DNA from: Planctomycetota bacterium
GTDB taxonomy: Bacteria > Planctomycetota > UBA1135 > GCA-002686595
Assembly (NCBI GenBank): GCA_016795325.1
Contig: JAEUHY010000015.1
Location: 682,001 to 746,000 of the forward strand
Length of the DNA: 64,000 nucleotides
Direction of reading: 5' to 3'
The notes under the pieces were generated by a model. The model was not told the origin of the DNA, searched no databases, and worked only from the letters and a program-made list of their open reading frames with translations. A program made the translations under genes and the position numbers. Numbering within the stretch: position 1 is the first letter of the stretch; each line of letters opens with the position of its first letter. Positions 46,308 through 55,288 of the stretch are shown one piece after another.

Positions 46308-47519
46308 ATGGGTGCGGCGCGCGCGAGCAACGTTCTCGAGCTGGGCGAGTTGGGCTTCGACAGCGGCGCCCACGTGCTCGTGAAGCGTGCGCTCGCGCGC
46401 CTCGCGCCGGGAGAGCAGCTCGAAGTGCGCGGCAGCGCGGCGGAGCTTGGCATCCATGCCGCTGCGTGGGCGCGCGCCGAAGGTCACGACGCGGAGTTCG
46501 CGCCCGCCGGTGCGGCGTACGTCCTGCGTCTCGCGCCGGGCGCCGCACACGGCGCGCGGTGGCGCGGCGTCGAGCGTGCGGGCGCCGGCGCGGGGCCCGA
46601 GCATGTGGTCGAGCGTGCGCCGCAGGGCTGGGGCCTCGCCGCGCGCGGCGCCGCCGTCGAAGCGGGCGCGCCGGAGTTCGACTTCGCGCACACGAACAAG
46701 CTCGAGCTGTGGGCCGACGACCTCGGCGCGCTCTACCGACAAGCGCTCGCGTCGCAGTGGGATCCGGCGACGGCGGTTCCCTGGAACGCGCCGCACACGC
46801 ACGGAGACGAACTCGAGGACGCGCTCGTCAGCGTGCTCACCTACCTGATCGAGAACGAGACCGCCGCGCTGATCGTGCCGGCGCGCTTCGCCGCGAGCGT
46901 GCACCCGCACTTCCGCGAGGTGCAGCAACTGCTTGCCATCCAGGCCGCCGACGAAGCGCGCCACATCGAGGTCTTCACGCGCCGCGCCACGTTGCGTCGC
47001 AGCCAACTGGGACTTTCGACAGCCGGCGGCCAGGCTTCGCTGAAGACCCTGATCGACGAGCCGGACTTCGCGCTCGCGTCGCTGCTGCTGTCGGTGCTCG
47101 GCGAAGGCTCGTTCGTGAACTTGCTCTGGTTCCTGCACGAGCACGCTCCCGATGAGTGCACCCGCGCGATCATGAAACTCACCGCCCAGGACGAGGCGCG
47201 CCACGTGGCCTTCGGCGTCGCGCACCTCGCTCGGCAGTCGCGCGAAGACACGTCGCTCGCGCCGCGTTTGGCTGCGGCGATCGAACGGCGGCACGACGCG
47301 TTGCGCGGAACGGCCGGCCTCAACGCCGAGGTGTTCGACGCGTTGATCGTGCTCGCGGCCGGCGCTTTCGAGCCCGCCTCGATCGCTGCCGGCCACCAGG
47401 CGGTGGTGGAGTTGCTGCGCCAGATGCACGCCGGGCGTCGCAATCGGCTTCGGCTCGTCGGCTTGCAACCCGAACAGGCCGAGGCGCTCAGCGCGCTGCA
47501 CACGCGCAACTTCATGTGA
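46308..47519 (+). CDS. TusA-like domain fused to di-iron ferritin-like domain
   Basis: 403 residues. The first about 75 resemble TusA sulfur-carrier proteins (LELGELGFDSGAHVLVKRALARLAPGEQLEV), but the CPxP motif that holds the active cysteine in TusA reads FDSGA here. Residues about 125-330 form a ferritin-like four-helix domain with ligand pairs Glu184, Glu216-x-x-His219, Glu266 and Glu296-x-x-His299 (EARH twice), typical of di-iron oxygenases or oxidases. Its substrate is unknown. It starts six bases after the PhnD-like gene's stop. Confidence 0.82.
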   Translation: MGAARASNVLELGELGFDSGAHVLVKRALARLAPGEQLEVRGSAAELGIHAAAWARAEGHDAEFAPAGAAYVLRLAPGAAHGARWRGVERAGAGAGPEHVVERAPQGWGLAARGAAVEAGAPEFDFAHTNKLELWADDLGALYRQALASQWDPATAVPWNAPHTHGDELEDALVSVLTYLIENETAALIVPARFAASVHPHFREVQQLLAIQAADEARHIEVFTRRATLRRSQLGLSTAGGQASLKTLIDEPDFALASLLLSVLGEGSFVNLLWFLHEHAPDECTRAIMKLTAQDEARHVAFGVAHLARQSREDTSLAPRLAAAIERRHDALRGTAGLNAEVFDALIVLAAGAFEPASIAAGHQAVVELLRQMHAGRRNRLRLVGLQPEQAEALSALHTRNFM

Positions 47520-47560
47520 GCGCTCGCTACGCTCTGCTCCTCGACATGAGAGGAGCGGAA

Positions 47561-48796
47561 GTGAAGCAAACGACGGCAAGCGTGTCTGGGGCGTGCGGCG
47601 GCTCGGAGCTGGCGAAGCACTGGGGCCTCGATCCAGGCGTCGACTACTTGAACCACGGCTCGTTCGGCGCGTGTCCGACGGTCGTGCTCGAGGCGCAGGC
47701 GCGCTGGCAGCGGCGGCTCGAACGCGAGCCGGTGCTGTTCATGGACCGCGAATTCGAGGGTCTGTTCGACCGCGCTCGCGAGGCCCTCGCGCAGTTCGTC
47801 GGCGCGCGCAGCGAGGACCTCGCCTTCGTGCCCAACGCCAGCGCGGGCGTCAACACCGTGCTGCGCTCGCTGCGCTTCGAGCCGGGCGACGAGATCGTCG
47901 TCACGGACCAGGAGTACAACGCGACCCGCAACGCGGTCGACTTCGTCGCGCAGCGCAGCGGCGCGCGCGTGGTCGCCGTCGCGCTGCCCTTTCCGATTGC
48001 GGGCCCCGACGTCGTGGTCGAGCGTGTGCTCGCAGCCCTGACGCCGCGCACCAAACTGCTCGTGCTCGACCACATCACGAGCCCCACGGGCCTGGTGTTG
48101 CCGATCGAACGGCTCGTGCGCGAAGCGCGCGAGCGCGGCGTCGACACGCTCGTCGACGGCGCGCACGGCCCCGGGCACGTTGCGCTGGAGCTCGAGGCGC
48201 TCGGCGCGGCGTACTACACCGGCAACTGCCACAAGTGGATGTGCACGCCCAAGGGCTCGGCCCTCTTGCACGTGCGGCGCGATCGACAGGCGCTCATTCG
48301 CCCGCTCTCGATCAGCCACGGCGCCAACTCGCGCCGCACGGATCGCTCGCTGTTTCGGCTCGAGTTCGACTGGCCGGGCACGCACGACCCTTCGCCTTGG
48401 CTCGTGATCCCCGACGCCATCGAACACATCGGCGCCTTGCTGCCGGGCGGCTGGAGCGAAGTGCGCCGGCGCAACCGCGAACTCGCGCTGTGGGCGCGCG
48501 ATTTTGTGTGCTCGGCCCTGGGGATTCCGCTCCCCGCGCCCGCGTCGATGATCGCTTGCCTCGGCGCCATGCCGCTGCCCGATCGGGTCGGCGCCGCGCT
48601 CGAGCCGTCGGGCCACGATCCGCTGCACGTCGCGCTGTTCCAGCGCCACCACATCGAGATTCCGGTCTTCGCCTGGCCGAAGCCGCCGCGCCGATTGATC
48701 CGCATCTCGGCGCAGCTCTACAACCGCCGCGAGCAGTACCAGCGCCTCGCCGACGTGCTGCGCGCGGAACTCGGCCTGGGAGGCCAAATCGCATGA
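47561..48796 (+). CDS. class V aminotransferase (isopenicillin-N-epimerase-like)
   Basis: 411 residues, a PLP enzyme of the NifS/isopenicillin-N-epimerase group. Signatures are YLNHGSFGACP at the start, NASAGVNTVLRSL, VDGAHGPGHVALEL, and the PLP lysine in TGNCHKWMCTPKG. The GTG at 47561 has AGGAG at 47551-47555, spacing five, and is preferred to an ATG at 47546 without a ribosome site. It overlaps the M20 gene by four bases. The substrate cannot be deduced; with DapE- and DapD-like neighbours a role in amino-acid or N-succinyl intermediate metabolism is possible but unproven. Confidence 0.85.
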   Translation: MKQTTASVSGACGGSELAKHWGLDPGVDYLNHGSFGACPTVVLEAQARWQRRLEREPVLFMDREFEGLFDRAREALAQFVGARSEDLAFVPNASAGVNTVLRSLRFEPGDEIVVTDQEYNATRNAVDFVAQRSGARVVAVALPFPIAGPDVVVERVLAALTPRTKLLVLDHITSPTGLVLPIERLVREARERGVDTLVDGAHGPGHVALELEALGAAYYTGNCHKWMCTPKGSALLHVRRDRQALIRPLSISHGANSRRTDRSLFRLEFDWPGTHDPSPWLVIPDAIEHIGALLPGGWSEVRRRNRELALWARDFVCSALGIPLPAPASMIACLGAMPLPDRVGAALEPSGHDPLHVALFQRHHIEIPVFAWPKPPRRLIRISAQLYNRREQYQRLADVLRAELGLGGQIA

Positions 48797-49815
48797 GCAA
48801 CGTGTTCGACAAGCTGCAGGACTGGATCGCGATCCCGTCGGTCACCGGCGCCGAGCACGACTACGCCGAGGCGCTCGCGCGCGAGCTCGCGTCGCTGGGC
48901 TTCGGCGTCGAACGCCAAGAGCTTGCGCCGGGCCGCTTCAACGTGCTCGCGCGGACCGACAACGCGCCGAGTGTGGTGTTCTGCACGCACCTCGACACCG
49001 TTCCGCCGTGGTTCGGGCCGAGCGAGACGCGCGACGAAGTGCGCGGCCGCGGTTCGTGCGACGCGAAGGGCCCTGCGCTGGCGATGATCGAAGCCGCCAA
49101 GCGCCTGCTCGCGAGCGGTGAGTCGCGCATCGGCTTTCTGTTCACGTGCGGCGAGGAGACCGACTCCGCGGGAGCGGCGCTCGCCAACGAACGCCTCGCC
49201 GAGCCTTGGCGTCCGCGCTTCACGATCGTGGGGGAGCCCACCGGCAACCGCTTTGCCGGCGCGCACAAGGGCGTCTACAAGTGTGAGCTGCACGCGCACG
49301 GCGTCGCGGGGCACAGCTCGCAGAACGTGGGGCCGAGCGCGATCCACGAACTCGTGCACGTGCTCGAGAAGTTGCTTGCGCAGGACTGGGGCCGCCATCC
49401 GCTGCTGGGCCCGGGGACGCTCAACGTCGGCGAGATCCGCGGCGGCGTTGCCGCCAATGTCGTCGCCGATCGAGCGAGCGCGAGTTTGCTCCTGCGCGCC
49501 GTCGAGGCGCCGGCGGTGACGGAAGCGAAGCTGCGCGCCGCGTTGAGCGCGCACGTCGAGCTCGCCAAGCCCTACAAGAGTTACGGACCTATCGAATTCC
49601 ACGTTCCGAGCGGCCACGAGGCGCTCGCGGTTGCCTTCGGCACCGACGCACCGCACCTGCAGCGCTGGGGCAAGCCGTTGCTGTACGGTCCCGGCCGAAT
49701 CCTCGACGCGCACACCGACCACGAGTGCGTGTCGAAGCGTTCGTTCGAGCAGGCGGTGCACGACTACGCCGCGACGGCGATCGAACTACTTGCGACGCCG
49801 GAGGCCGCGCGATGA
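48793..49815 (+). CDS. M20-family metallopeptidase, DapE/ArgE-like
   Basis: 340 residues. The M20 zinc-site motifs are VVFCTHLDTVPP, GRGSCDAKGPALAMI, CGEETDSAGA and EPTGN, with a dimerisation-type insert around HAHGVAGHSS. These enzymes remove acyl groups from amino acids, such as N-succinyl-diaminopimelate. The dapD-like gene overlaps by four bases (ATGA), supporting a desuccinylase role, but ArgE, DapE and LysK-type functions are not distinguishable here. Confidence 0.87.
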   Translation: MSNVFDKLQDWIAIPSVTGAEHDYAEALARELASLGFGVERQELAPGRFNVLARTDNAPSVVFCTHLDTVPPWFGPSETRDEVRGRGSCDAKGPALAMIEAAKRLLASGESRIGFLFTCGEETDSAGAALANERLAEPWRPRFTIVGEPTGNRFAGAHKGVYKCELHAHGVAGHSSQNVGPSAIHELVHVLEKLLAQDWGRHPLLGPGTLNVGEIRGGVAANVVADRASASLLLRAVEAPAVTEAKLRAALSAHVELAKPYKSYGPIEFHVPSGHEALAVAFGTDAPHLQRWGKPLLYGPGRILDAHTDHECVSKRSFEQAVHDYAATAIELLATPEAAR

Positions 49816-50615
49816 GCGAGCGTTTGCGAGGCCAAGCGCTGCTGCGCGCGCTCGAAGCTGGCGAAGTGCGCGTCGCTCAACGCGGCGCGGACGGCGCCTG
49901 GAGCGTGAACGCCTGGGTCAAGGAGGAGATCCTCCAGTGCTTCCGCGAGGCCGGGCTCGTGCGCATCGTGGTGGGGGATCCGGCGCACGGTCAGTTCTCG
50001 TTCGTCGACAAGGCTGGGCTCGGCGCGCAGCAGTGGGATGTCCCGGATGGCGTGCGCATCGTCCCCGGCGGCACCGCGATCCGCCGCGGCGCGCACCTTG
50101 GCAAGGGCGTGATCGTCATGCCGCCCGCTTACGTGAACGTCGGCGCCTTCGTCGACGAGGGCTCGATGGTCGACAGCCACGCGCTGATCGGTTCGTGCGC
50201 GCAGATCGGCAAGCGTGTGCACGTTTCGGCGGCGGCGCAGATCGGCGGCGTGCTCGAGCCCGCGGGCGCGCGCCCGGTGATCGTCGAGGACGATGTGTTC
50301 ATCGGCGGCAACTGCGGTGTGTACGAGGGCGTGCTCGTGCGGCGCGGCGCGGTGCTCGCGAGCGGCGTCGTCCTCTCGGCGAGCACGCCGGTGTTCGACC
50401 TGGTCGAGCGCCGCGAGTTGCGCGGCACTCGCGAGCAGCCGCTCGAGATCCCCGAGCGGGCCGTGGTCGTGCCCGGCTCGCGCGCCGTCCAGCGCGAAGG
50501 AAGTTCCGACCCGTGGGCCGCCGAGCGCGGCCTGTCGGTCGCCTGCGCGTTGATCGTCAAGCACCGCGACGAGCGCACCGACCGCGCCACCGCGCTCGAG
50601 CAGGCGCTGCGCTGA
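49812..50615 (+). CDS. dapD: 2,3,4,5-tetrahydropyridine-2,6-dicarboxylate N-succinyltransferase
   Basis: 267 residues, close to the usual DapD size. It carries a left-handed beta-helix of hexapeptide repeats (RRGAHLGKGVIVMPPAYVNVGAFVDEG, IGSCAQIGKRVHVSAAAQIGGVLEP) and the DapD hallmark VIVEDDVFIGGNCGVYEGV. The reaction is succinyl-CoA plus tetrahydrodipicolinate to N-succinyl-2-amino-6-oxopimelate in lysine/meso-DAP synthesis. It is translationally coupled to the M20 gene. Confidence 0.9.
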   Translation: MSERLRGQALLRALEAGEVRVAQRGADGAWSVNAWVKEEILQCFREAGLVRIVVGDPAHGQFSFVDKAGLGAQQWDVPDGVRIVPGGTAIRRGAHLGKGVIVMPPAYVNVGAFVDEGSMVDSHALIGSCAQIGKRVHVSAAAQIGGVLEPAGARPVIVEDDVFIGGNCGVYEGVLVRRGAVLASGVVLSASTPVFDLVERRELRGTREQPLEIPERAVVVPGSRAVQREGSSDPWAAERGLSVACALIVKHRDERTDRATALEQALR

Positions 50616-50798
50616 GATTTCGACCGCCCCGGCGCCGGCAGGCTCGGCGCAAGTCGCTCGGGCGTCGTAGACTCCAAATGCGCGTTCGATCCGTCCGCGC
50701 GCCGCCCCTGCCGTGCGGGAGGTCGGCGCGTCGGCGTTCGTCCCGCGCCGCGTCGCCCCCGCGACCGTTCAGCGCCCGCCCCCTCCGCACTCTCACCG

Positions 50799-51770
50799 AT
50801 GAGCCGCCACGACGATCCGCTGACCGCGCACGAGGCGCCCGAAACCGCCAGCGCGGACCAGTTCTGGGCTCTGTGGGACTCGGTGTGGTCGGCCAAGGCC
50901 TGGATCGCGTCGTTCGCCCTGGTCCTCGGCGCGCTCGCTGCGCTGTACTCGTCGTACCAACCGGACTGGTACCGCTCGCGCGTCGTTCTGCTCAGCGACC
51001 CGCCGGCCCTCGCGCAGCAGAGCTCCGGCGGCGCCGCGGCGCCCGAGCGGCTGCGCCTGTTCTCGGCGGCGCACGTGCCGCTGGCGACCTTGCGTTCCGA
51101 GCGCTTCGCCCAGCAGTTCCTCGAGCGCCACAACTTGGTTCCTGTGCTGCTCGCCGATGAATGGGACGCCGCTGCGCAGCGTTGGCGCGTGGCGGACTCC
51201 GAGCAGGCGCCCGACGTGCGCGACGCGCTCGAGGTCTTCACGCAGGACGTGCTCGCGATCGAGAGCGATGCGTACAGCGGTCAGGTCACCGTGTCGGTCA
51301 CTTGGCGCGACCCCGAACTCGCTGCGCGCTGGGCCGCACAACTCGTCGAGGACCTCGAGTCCGCGCTGCGCACGGAGGCGCTCGAAGAAGCGCAACGGCG
51401 CGTCGAGCACCTCAAGGCGGAACTGGGCGCGACGCGCTCCGCTGCGATCCAACAGTCCCTCAATGGGCTGCTCGAGCACGAGATGGAACGTGTGATGCTC
51501 GCCAAGGTGAGCCCGCACGTGGCGTTCCGCACGATCGATCCCGCTTCGCGCCCCAAGCGTCCCTACAAGCCCGACCCGCGCAAGTGGATCGGCGGGGGCG
51601 CGCTGCTCGGAGCCCTGCTCGGGCTGCTCGCGGCGTTGCTGCGCAGCTCGGCTCTCGAACGCCGTGCACGCCTGGATGCCGAGTCGTCTCACGACGTGTT
51701 GGAGCCGAACTCTCCGCCCGCGTTGCCGAGCCTGCGCGAGCGCGCCAAGTTGCGCGAAGTGAAGGGCTGA
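50799..51770 (+). CDS. Wzz/chain-length-determinant-like membrane protein
   Basis: 323 residues with two membrane helices (about 31-50 and 262-282) bounding a helical, coiled-coil-prone extracytoplasmic part. This is the layout of Wzz and polysaccharide co-polymerases. SRPKRPYKPDPRKW before the second helix is the proline-rich Wzz motif. A C-terminal tail of about 45 residues is cytosolic. No polymerase, kinase or flippase gene is adjacent, so the pathway it serves is unknown. Confidence 0.7.
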   Translation: MSRHDDPLTAHEAPETASADQFWALWDSVWSAKAWIASFALVLGALAALYSSYQPDWYRSRVVLLSDPPALAQQSSGGAAAPERLRLFSAAHVPLATLRSERFAQQFLERHNLVPVLLADEWDAAAQRWRVADSEQAPDVRDALEVFTQDVLAIESDAYSGQVTVSVTWRDPELAARWAAQLVEDLESALRTEALEEAQRRVEHLKAELGATRSAAIQQSLNGLLEHEMERVMLAKVSPHVAFRTIDPASRPKRPYKPDPRKWIGGGALLGALLGLLAALLRSSALERRARLDAESSHDVLEPNSPPALPSLRERAKLREVKG

Positions 51771-51779
51771 GCGTGGCGC

Positions 51780-53975
51780 TCAGCGCGCGCGCTCGACGAG
51801 CAGCGCGCAGGGCTTGAAGCGCTCGCGGGCGCCGTCGCGTCCGGCGACGTCCGAGGCCGCGGAGCAACGTTCGAGCGCGTCGACGATGTTGCGCGCGCCG
51901 CGCGAACGCACGTAGCGCAGCGCGCCGCCGTAGAAGGGCGGGAAGCCCATGCCGAACACGGTGGCGAGGTCGAGTTCGCGTTCGCTCGCGACCACTCGCT
52001 CCTCCAGGCACAGCGCGGCTTCGTTCACGAGCGCCAACGCGAGGCGCTCGCGCACGTCTTCGCTGCGCAACGTGCTCGCGCCGTGCGGCCGCGCGGCTTC
52101 AGTGACGCGCGGATTGAACTCGCCCTTGCGCGGCCGGCCGCCGCGCGGGTCGGGCTCGTACAGGAAGAAGCCGGCGCCCGACTTCTTGCCCTTGAGGCCG
52201 CAGGCGACGAGCTTGGCCACCAAGCGGCTCGACTTCATGCGCTCGCCGTAGGCGGCTTCGAGCGACTGCGCGGCGTGCGCGGCGACGTCGAGACCGACTT
52301 CGTCGAGCAGCTCGAGCGGGCCCATGGGCAAGCCGAAGTCGAGCGCGGCGCGTTCGATCTGCGCCGGGGCGACGCCGCTTTCGTACAGGCGCACGGCCTC
52401 GTCGAGGTACGGCCCGAGCACGCGGTTGACGAGGAAACCGGCGACGTCGCGCACGACGACGGGCGTTTTTCCAAGGCGCAGCGCGAGGCGCGCGGTCGCT
52501 GCGACCGTCTCGTCGCTGGTGTGCGAGCCGCGCACGATCTCGACCAGCGGCATCAGGCGCACGGGGTTGAAGAAGTGCATCCCGACGACGCGTTCGGGAT
52601 GGGCCAAGCCGGCGGCGATGGCGTCGACCGACAGCGACGAGGTGTTGGTGGCGAGGATGGCGTCGGGCGCGAGCGACGAAGCGAGCGTCGCGAACACGCT
52701 GCGTTTGATCTCGAGCTTCTCGGCGACCGCTTCGATCACCAAGCCGCAGCGCGCGAAGCCCTCCAGCGTGGTCGTTCCCTCGAGCCGGTCGAGCGCCGCG
52801 CGCGCTTCGTGCGGCTCGAGGCGACGCTTGCGCAGCGCGCCGTCGATGGTGCGAGCGTGTTCGACGAGCGCGCTGTCGACGGCCTTGCGCGCCAGGTCGC
52901 ACAGCCGCGCGTCGACGCCCTTCTCGGCCAGCAAGCTCGCGATCGCGCCGCCCATCACGCCGCCGCCGACCACGCCCGCGCGTTCGATGGCGCGCGCCTC
53001 GGCGCCGCCCGGCAAACGTCCGAGTTTTTTTGCCTCTTCGCTTCCGCGGAAGATCGAGATCAAGCTCTTGCACTCGGGGCTGACGGCCAGTCGTCCCAGC
53101 GCGTGCGCCTCACGTTCCAGGCCCTGCTCGAGCGCGGTCGACGGCGCGGCTGCCGCGAGCTCCAAGGCCGCCAGCGGCGCCGGATAGCGGCCGCGCGTCT
53201 TCTTCAGCACGTCCTTGCGCGCGGCGTTCGTGATGAAGGCGCGCGCCAGCGGGTTGCGGTCGATGAGCACGCTCCACACGCCGCGTTCGCGCGCCGCGCA
53301 ACGTGTGCGGCCGAGCGCGATGTCGCAGGCGATGCGCAGGAGGTTCTCCGGCGCGGCGAGGCGATCGACGAGCCCGAGCTTGAGCGCTTGGCGCGCGACG
53401 TAGAGCTTGCCGGTGAGGATGGCTTCGAGCGCGACGGGCACGCCGACGCGGCGGGGAAGGCGTTGGCAACCGCCCCAGCCCGGCAGGATGCCCAGCTGCG
53501 TTTCCGGCAAGCCGATGCGCGAGGAGGGGTGCTCGGCGAGCACGATGCGGTTGCAGCACAGCGAAAGTTCGAACGCGCCGCCCGGCACGGGGCCGCCGAC
53601 GGCCGCGACCTTGAACATCGGCAGGTCGGCGAGACGTTGGAACAGCTGCTGCCCGAAGCTCGCCAGCGCGCTCGCGCGTGTGGCGTCGTCGATCGCTTCG
53701 ATGACGTCGATGTCCGCGCCCGCGACGAACGCGGTGGGGGACTTCCCGGTCAGCACCAGCGCCTTCAGCGAACGGTCGCGTGCGAGTTCGTCGAGCGCCG
53801 CAGCGAGATCGCGCATCAGCGGCCGGTCGAACACGGCGAGCTTGCGGTGCGGAGGGTCGAGCACGAGCACGGCGAGGCCGGGTTCCGGGCGCTCGATGCG
53901 CACGCAGCCGCCCGGTCCGGGCGCGCCCTCGGGCAGCGGCATCGAATCGAGCAGCGCAAGGTTGAGCGCGCTCAT
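51780..53975 (-). CDS. fadJ: FadJ/FadB-like multifunctional enoyl-CoA hydratase/3-hydroxyacyl-CoA dehydrogenase
   Basis: 731 residues from the ATG at 53975. The N-terminal crotonase domain (1-300) has both catalytic glutamates, in GGAFELSL and GLPETQLG. A Rossmann domain follows with GVVGGGVMGGAI and GMHFFNPV (catalytic His), and then two C-terminal 3HCDH domains. It performs the hydration and NAD-dependent oxidation steps of beta-oxidation. The thiolase gene's stop overlaps its start (ATGA). With the thiolase and CoA-ligase genes it forms a beta-oxidation operon. Confidence 0.93.
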   Translation of the reverse strand: MSALNLALLDSMPLPEGAPGPGGCVRIERPEPGLAVLVLDPPHRKLAVFDRPLMRDLAAALDELARDRSLKALVLTGKSPTAFVAGADIDVIEAIDDATRASALASFGQQLFQRLADLPMFKVAAVGGPVPGGAFELSLCCNRIVLAEHPSSRIGLPETQLGILPGWGGCQRLPRRVGVPVALEAILTGKLYVARQALKLGLVDRLAAPENLLRIACDIALGRTRCAARERGVWSVLIDRNPLARAFITNAARKDVLKKTRGRYPAPLAALELAAAAPSTALEQGLEREAHALGRLAVSPECKSLISIFRGSEEAKKLGRLPGGAEARAIERAGVVGGGVMGGAIASLLAEKGVDARLCDLARKAVDSALVEHARTIDGALRKRRLEPHEARAALDRLEGTTTLEGFARCGLVIEAVAEKLEIKRSVFATLASSLAPDAILATNTSSLSVDAIAAGLAHPERVVGMHFFNPVRLMPLVEIVRGSHTSDETVAATARLALRLGKTPVVVRDVAGFLVNRVLGPYLDEAVRLYESGVAPAQIERAALDFGLPMGPLELLDEVGLDVAAHAAQSLEAAYGERMKSSRLVAKLVACGLKGKKSGAGFFLYEPDPRGGRPRKGEFNPRVTEAARPHGASTLRSEDVRERLALALVNEAALCLEERVVASERELDLATVFGMGFPPFYGGALRYVRSRGARNIVDALERCSAASDVAGRDGARERFKPCALLVERAR

Positions 53976-55285
53976 GCGCCGCACCTCTCGAGCACGACCG
54001 CGCCACCTTGACCGCCGCCGATGCACAGCGTGGCGAGGCCCAACTCGGCGTTCGACTCGCGCAGCTGGTGCGCGAGCGTGAGCAAGAGTCGCGCACCGGT
54101 GCACCCGACGGGATGGCCGAGCGCGATCGCGCCGCCGTTGATGTTGGTGCGCGCGAGGTCGAGCGCACCGAGCGCGCGTGATCGGCCCAACTCACGCGCG
54201 GCGAACGGCGCGCTCTCGAAGGCGCGCGCGCAGGCGAGCACCTGGTGTGCGAAGGCTTCGTTGAGTTCGATCGCGCCGAGGTCCTCGAGTTCGCAGCCCG
54301 CGTCGTCGAGGGCGGCGGCGCTCGCGTACACCGGGCCCAAGCCCATGCGCGCGGGCTCGCAACCGGCCCAGGCGAAGCTGCGAATGCGTGCGAGCGGCGC
54401 GAGACCGAGTGAGCGGGCGCGCTCGGCGGTGGTGACGAGCAACGCACAGGCGCCGTCGGTGATTTGCGACGAGTTGCCGACCGTGACGACGCCGTCGGGC
54501 TTCTCGAAGTAGGGCTTGAGCTTGGCGAGCGCCTCCAGCGACTGGCCCTCGCGGATTCCGTCGTCGGCGAGCACGCTCTGCGCGCCGTCGCGCGCGCCCA
54601 GCGGCAGCACCGGCGCGATCTCGCGCGCGAAGCGGCCGTTCGTCCGCGCGCGTTCGGCGCGCGTGTGGCTCTCGAGCGCGAACGCGTCGCCTTGCTCGCG
54701 GTTGAGCGACCAATCGCGTGCGAGCAACTCCGCCGTGCGCCCCATGATCAGGCCGCAGGTCGGGTCGGTCAGGCCTTCGAGCAACGCCACGCGCGGCTTC
54801 AAGTGCCAGGGCCGGAAGCTCGCGAGCGCCGCGAGGCGCGCGGGCAGCGTGCGCGCCTTGGAGAGTTGTTCGAACATCGCGGTCATCTCCGGGCCGTAGG
54901 TGAGCGGATACGCGCTCATGACCTCGACGCCGCCGCACAGGAACAGTTCGCCGCGCCCGGCTTCGATCTGCACGACCGCGCTTGTCAGCGCCTGCATTCC
55001 GCTCGCGCAGTTGCGTCCGACGGTGTGTGCGGGAACACGCTGCGGCACGCCGGCGCGGATGGCGATCACGCGCGCGACGTTGACCTGGTTCTGCGGCTGC
55101 CCGACGCAGCCGAAGATCACCTCGTCGAGCTGCGCGGCGTCGACGCCGGTGCGCGCGAGCAGTTCGCGCGTGATGGCGGCGCCCAGCCGGCCCGCGTCTT
55201 CGCGCCGGAACTGGCCGCCGGCCTTGGTTTGTGCGCTGCGCAGGCCAGCCGCGATCACGATCTCCTTGGCTAACGCGCGCGGCAT
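53972..55285 (-). CDS. acetyl-CoA acyltransferase (thiolase)
   Basis: 437 residues. The thiolase active site is complete: the nucleophilic Cys93 in NCASGMQAL, NEAFA, GHPVGCTGAR (His) and the second Cys in CIGGGQGGA. It cleaves 3-ketoacyl-CoA with CoA. The adjoining FadJ-like gene overlaps its stop. In this setting it may cleave beta-ketoadipyl-CoA or general fatty acyl-CoAs; the sequence alone does not decide. Confidence 0.93.
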   Translation of the reverse strand: MPRALAKEIVIAAGLRSAQTKAGGQFRREDAGRLGAAITRELLARTGVDAAQLDEVIFGCVGQPQNQVNVARVIAIRAGVPQRVPAHTVGRNCASGMQALTSAVVQIEAGRGELFLCGGVEVMSAYPLTYGPEMTAMFEQLSKARTLPARLAALASFRPWHLKPRVALLEGLTDPTCGLIMGRTAELLARDWSLNREQGDAFALESHTRAERARTNGRFAREIAPVLPLGARDGAQSVLADDGIREGQSLEALAKLKPYFEKPDGVVTVGNSSQITDGACALLVTTAERARSLGLAPLARIRSFAWAGCEPARMGLGPVYASAAALDDAGCELEDLGAIELNEAFAHQVLACARAFESAPFAARELGRSRALGALDLARTNINGGAIALGHPVGCTGARLLLTLAHQLRESNAELGLATLCIGGGQGGAVVLERCGA

Positions 55286-55288
55286 GGC

